DNA of 64,000 nt from contig JAUJYN010000018.1 of the NCBI GenBank assembly GCA_030737835.1, positions 3,100,001 to 3,164,000 of the forward strand. The letters run 5' to 3'. A model generated the notes under the pieces. The model worked only from the letters and a program-made list of their open reading frames with translations, searched no databases and was not told the DNA's origin. Both the position numbers and the translations under genes were made by a program. The stretch is from Acorus gramineus (Eukaryota; Streptophyta; Magnoliopsida; Acorales; Acoraceae). Below are positions 59,796-64,000 of this stretch, piece after piece; within the stretch, counting starts at the first letter, position 1; each line of letters begins with the position of its first letter.

Positions 59796-62430
59796 TGTCA
59801 CGCCCCGGGCGTCCCCGGTACGCGGCAAGTGTATAAAAATATCAGAATCTACACAGGAGGTCAATAATATATCATACACAAGCAACCAGAACGACACACA
59901 GACAACAAAAGCAGGGCTGACATGATATATACACCAAATGCGGAAGCTAAAGACTGAATCTGTAATATAAAAGCACTACAGACTCCATACATAATCACAT
60001 GTCCTGTGAGAGCCAATATACATACAAAGACATCCACATACAACACAATCGCGTGCCCAAGCACGGAAAATAATACATTGTGCACAAGGGATGCTGATAG
60101 CCTCTGAAACTCGCGGGACGTGGCGCTACTCCGCTACTGATGAAATCCCTCGGGGAGCTCCTCCTCCAGATCCGACTCAGATGACACTGAAGAAAAAAAT
60201 ATTATGCGAGGGGTGAGCCACACGCTCAGTGAACGGCACAACCCATGCATCACAGACAATATTGACCACAACCAGATAATCTTTATAATCCACAATCATA
60301 CTGCCCAAGCAATAAAATGATAACAACTCCGCAATCTAGTGGGTCGCTACCGCCAACCCACTACACCCTCACCCCTCACCCTCAATGGGTGACCAAGGAT
60401 ATTGGGACTAACTGCACAGAACCAGCGGGTCGCTTCCGCCAACCCGCTACACCCTCACCCTCACCCTCAAGGGGTGACCAAGGATATTGGGACTTACAAT
60501 CCAGTGGGTCGCCACATCGCCGGCCCACCATACCCTCACCCTCACCCTCAACAGGTGACCTAGGCTCTTGGGACTGACTAGGCTGTTGGTCACCCTTGGT
60601 CCACCGATAGTCTCTCCTCACTCCGTAGGTCGTTTGGCCACTCCCATGTTCAGCACAGTCCTTCTACCAAATCAAGAGGCGCCTACTACTGGGAGCCCCT
60701 GCACGGGACAACCTGTCTAACGCTGAGGTAGTCTCTACACGGATCCAACGAAGGGAACAGAATAGCCTACCCATCGCATATGATCCACTCGGATCCGCAG
60801 ACAACACATCCTAACAACTCTAATGTCCTGAATTCCTCAGAACTCCACCAGGGCGCATAACTAAGATGCGGGGAACATGCATAACAGTTATAACAAGGGT
60901 GGAATATCATTGGGGGAAAGAAACTCAGGAGGGCAGCGTGAGTCCCCGTTATAGGGCACCCCGACAACCAAACAAGGAACACGATGTACCCTAACTCAGG
61001 GTCTCACCGCTGTCCTCGCAAGGCCCCTCCCCTAAAATATTCACTATAACATGCAATTAAACATTTACTAGCATTTAATTTAATAAATAAACTAGTAGGA
61101 CACATGCATCGGTCGGGCTTCCTAGCATGGAAACAGGGGACATGGCGCACGGCTCATACACATATCCTAAGGATGCAAGTCCCTAACATTCAAAGTCTAG
61201 GGTAACATGCATTCTACAATTAAATCATGCTCGCATGATATACACATTACAACATGCCAATATTCATCCATGGTGCCCCAGGAGAGGTCGGTATACGCCC
61301 AAGTGTGTATAACACCTCTCTACTGGGTTGGATTGTCCCACTCACCGAAATCCGGGTCGTCGCGCGACCGTCCATCAAGATCTGCAAGACAGGCATTTAT
61401 ACAGTGAGTAAAATCCACAAACACACTAAAATACCCCAACACTCGGGCAAACGTGCATACGACTCGCACGCACGCTAGCCCGAGCACTCCGGCTCACTCC
61501 CGCACCACCGGCAACCATCCGCACGGCCACCCGAGCCCCGGACGCGTCGCTGCGCCTCAGCCCGCGCACCCAGGCACCGCCGGGCCCCTGCCCGCCGCCC
61601 AGGACCCGCAGCCGAGCCACCCGGTGCACCGCGCCCACTGCGCCCTGCCGCAGCAACCCGCGCGCACCCTCGCGCGCCCCGCGCGCACCATGCGAGCACA
61701 CCGCGCGCCCAGCGCCTCGCCCCGCGCGCACTCCGCGCGCACCGCCAGCACAACGCCCCGCGCGCACTCCGCGCGCACCACCAGCCGCCTCACCGCGCCC
61801 CGCGCGCACCCTGCACGACGCCCCGCACGCACTCCGCGCGCATCATCCGCTCGCACAGCTCTCCGCACCAGCCGCTCGACCAGCACCCGCGACCAGCTCC
61901 CAGCGCTCAGCGCCCAGCACCCGGGACCCTCACCCAGCGCCCACGCGCACGCCCGCGCAACACGCGCCCAACGGGCCTGGCAGCACGCGCTCAGCGCGCC
62001 TGCCAGCCTGCCCACGCTGCTGCCCGCGCTGCCTGCCTGCGCCCGTCGCCGAGTGGCCCGAGCACCGTTCGCCCTGCACGCCCAGCCACTACCCGCCTGA
62101 TGCCCGAGCACCCCTGCCCTGCTCGCCTGCGCGCCCAGCCTGCCCGCCCGGCCTGCCAGCGCGCACAGCCCAGCTAGCCTACCCGCATGCATCTCCCTTC
62201 ACCCCCCGAGCGCACGCCCGCGCGCGCACCGGCGCGCACGCGATCGAGCGCCCGGCAAACTAGTGCACTTGCTCCCAGCCCACCCGAGCTAGCCCTGCCA
62301 GCCTGCCCAGCGCGCACGCCCAGCCCTGTTGGCCCCCAGCGCCAGCCGAGCGTCCGCACGCCCAGCCCTGCTGGCCCCCAGCACCGCCCGAGCGCACGCA
62401 CGCGTGCAAGCCCGCGCGCACGCGCGCGAG
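59796..62430 (-). mobile_element. Reversed, truncated LTR of the same family inside the integrase
   Basis: Starts TGTCACGCCCCGGGC, the reverse complement of the family's LTR end. It follows the solo LTR backwards: ACTCGGATCC segment (60790), repeated CACCCTCACCCTCA units (60360-60550), AGATCTGCAAGACA acceptor complement (61379-61392), then the GC-rich core (61460-62430). It stops within the GC-rich core and lacks roughly the first 830 bp of a full LTR. About 40 integrase codons expected at the junction are missing, so a deletion accompanied or followed the insertion. Confidence 0.85.
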
Positions 62431-62922
62431 TGTATCCGAGTCACTCAGAGTCGTCAGAAGTGCTACGCCGACCGTCGTCGCCCTGAGCTCACCTTCGAGG
62501 TTGGTGATCATGTGTTCTTGAAGGTGTCCCTGATGAAGGGCATCTTCCATTTCGGTGTGCGGGGCAAGCTGAGTCCGCGTTTCATTGGGCCGTTCCTCAT
62601 CCTCGAGCGAGTTGGAGAGGTGGCCTATCGCATAGCTCTGCCCCCACAGTTAGCTAAGGCCCATGACGTCTTCCATGTCTCGCAGCTGAGGCGCTATGTC
62701 CACGATCATGCTCACGTCATCCCGTTCGAGCCGCTCGTCTTCGAGCCGGACTTGTCTTTCGTTGAGCAGCCGATTGAGATCCTGGACCGCCGCAAGAAGA
62801 GGCTCCGCACCAAGACCGTCCAGCTGGTCAAGGTGCGATGGCAGCACCGTTCCGGTGCCGAGGCCACTTGGGAGCTCGAGGACGCCATGCGTGACGCGTA
62901 TCCGCATCTTTTCCCTTCTTAG
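62431..62922 (+). pseudogene. Integrase C-terminus and chromodomain of the Tekay-like element
   Basis: Resumes at VTQSRQKCYADRRR, then FEVGDHVFLKVS, GKLSPRFIGPFLILERVG and HDVFHVSQLRRYV. The chromodomain follows: LRTKTVQLVKVRWQHRSG, EATWELEDAM and terminal YPHLF, stop at 62920-62922. A C-terminal chromodomain defines chromoviruses; this form fits the Tekay/Del lineage. An open frame from 62329 fuses GC-rich LTR codons in frame to this segment. Confidence 0.9.
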
Positions 62923-62957
62923 ATGTTTTTATATTTATTTTGAGGACAAAATTTCCT

Positions 62958-62969
62958 AAGGGGGGAGAA
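62958..62969 (+). other. Polypurine tract of the Tekay-like element
   Basis: AAGGGGGGAGAA directly precedes the 3' LTR start, as required for plus-strand priming. Confidence 0.9.
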
Positions 62970-64000
62970 TGTTATATATGTGTCACTTTTTGCCTTCTGG
63001 TAACCATTGGAGCATTTTGGCAGTTTTTGAGTTTTTTTCATTTTTCGATCGGAACCGCAAAATTTTGGACTATTAGCTATCGTCTGGTGTTTGAGGACTC
63101 CGATTGAAAATCTAACTGCATATTATGTGTCCTGGTGCCATTCTAAGCCACTCATGAAAATTTCATCGAATTCCGGTAACGTTTTTGAAATTTCACAGTT
63201 CCGGGGCGTATCCGGGTTTTGATCGAGCGAGAAGTCATTGGGAGAGTTGACTCGGTCAAAGTGGGCCCATGACTTGGTCAACCCTTTTTGTTTTTTTGTG
63301 TGGTTGGGTTGACCTAAGTCAAATCCCACTTAAAACCTTTAATCCTCACTTAAACCTATCTTAAACCCTAATCAAGTTGCTTTGACTTATTTAAATGGGA
63401 TCTAAAAAGTTCTTGCACTATTCATCATCTTCTCCAACACATCTTCTCTCTCCCCCTCTCTCTTTTTCAAGCTTTTGAGCCACCTAGGGTTCTCAAAACT
63501 TAAAACCCAAAGCATAGAAAGGTTAGATCCGGTCCCGATCTACACCCCGGTGTTTTCGGATTCGAATTCCGGCGTGTCTTGCCCTTTCTCCCGCTCTCTC
63601 TTCTCCTCAGATCTGAGCCCTTTCGGAGGTGGGAAGAGGTCTTGGTGGTGGAGACCCTTGGAGAGGCGTTTCGGTGCGCGGAGAGCAACCGAACTTCCCT
63701 TGGTAAGCTCTTTTTCTTTCTTTTTTTTGGCTTAGATGCTTGTTAGGAGGGTGGTTTTGAGGTTGGGTGGTGGTCGGCGGCTGTGGGTGGCTGTTGGTGG
63801 TGGTTGGGAGGCGATCGGAGGCCATTGGTGGCCGGTGGTTGGTGGTAGAGGTGCTCGGACAGGGTGGTGGTCTGTCCCGGGCAGGATGGCAGCAAGCAGG
63901 CGCAGCAGGCAGCGCTCAGGCGTGTAGTGGCAGGGCGCGCGCGCGCATGCGCGCGGACGTTTGCGCGGGCATGCGCTCGGGTGGCACTGGGCGTGGGCGT
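62970..64000 (+). repeat. 3' LTR of the Tekay-like element (truncated by window end)
   Basis: Starts TGTTATATATGTGTCAC and aligns with the 5' LTR over the whole visible 1031 bp with scattered substitutions and small indels, including the CTTG|GTAAG motif (63703) and the beginning of the GC-rich core. Confidence 0.92.

Larger units (their letters stand above)
41999..64000 (+). mobile_element. Athila-like Ty3/gypsy element, host of nested insertions (3' end outside window)
   Basis: Own pieces in order: 5' LTR 41999-43571, primer site 43578-43595, 5' leader and gag start 43600-44750, gag continuation 48207-49255, gag C-terminus 52776-53216, protease 53330-53710. These pieces join collinearly once three insertions are removed (44750-48207, 49256-52775 and 53711 onward). 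RT, integrase and the 3' LTR must lie beyond the window if still present. Gag and protease motifs plus the tRNA-Asp-type primer site point to the Athila group. Confidence 0.75.
53711..64000 (+). mobile_element. Tekay/Del-type chromovirus (Ty3/gypsy), near complete, runs off window
   Basis: 5' LTR 53711-55495, primer site 55501, gag-protease-RT-RNase H-integrase in a single frame from 55616, C-terminal chromodomain to 62922, polypurine tract AAGGGGGGAGAA (62958-62969), 3' LTR from 62970. It is inserted in the protease gene of the Athila-like element; ACAGT (53706-53710) is the expected TSD, untestable here. Its integrase is split by a reversed LTR (59796-62430). Three in-frame stops, all TAG, make it non-autonomous. 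The two LTRs are very similar but not identical. Confidence 0.92.

Overview
The window is nuclear DNA from a flowering plant. Two genes look intact and both are split by introns: a Dof-class zinc-finger transcription factor on the minus strand (14749-16279) and an ATXR6-type histone H3K27 monomethyltransferase on the plus strand (39366-40713). Nearly everything else is transposable-element DNA of several ages: Ty3/gypsy and L1-type retroelements, and MITEs with clear terminal inverted repeats (TIRs) and target-site duplications (TSDs). The sequence alone does not place the species more closely than angiosperm.

Layout. 1-4424: two related long gypsy LTRs head to head, the reverse one apparently inserted in the forward one. 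5400-7345: a decayed L1-type LINE on the minus strand. 8252-8820: an hAT-like MITE. 11142-12763: a 1.6 kb element with perfect 12-bp TIRs and TAA duplications. 14749-16279: the Dof gene, whose first coding exon is only 24 nt. 16784-28360: MITEs, a 1260-bp Mutator-like element with a perfect 9-bp TSD, a 455-bp palindrome, a LINE 3' fragment, a block repeated three times, a promoter-like island with no gene, and relic exons of a minus-strand gene. 29070-33273: a degenerate chromovirus-like retroelement with both LTRs and most of gag missing. 33410-36315: a gypsy reverse-transcriptase relic with a triplicated 127-bp unit, and an hAT MITE whose empty site survives nearby. 37150-39090: possible exons of a divergent minus-strand gene next to ATXR6.

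41999-64000 is one nested insertion complex. The host is an Athila-like gypsy element (5' LTR, tRNA-Asp-type primer site, gag, protease). Its gag is broken by a 3.4 kb DNA transposon carrying a ribosomal protein L27a fragment, and again by a 3520-bp solo LTR with a perfect AATTG TSD. Its protease region is broken by a near-complete Tekay/Del-type chromovirus (53711 to beyond the window). That chromovirus has its own integrase broken by a reversed, truncated LTR of the same family. The LTRs of this family share a conserved splice donor and acceptor around a GC-rich core of very variable length, which suggests an intron inside the LTR.

The two host genes do not form a pathway. The Dof protein probably regulates transcription in vascular or related tissue. 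The ATXR6-like enzyme deposits H3K27me1, a mark that silences transposons of the kind filling this window, and its promoter carries canonical E2F sites.
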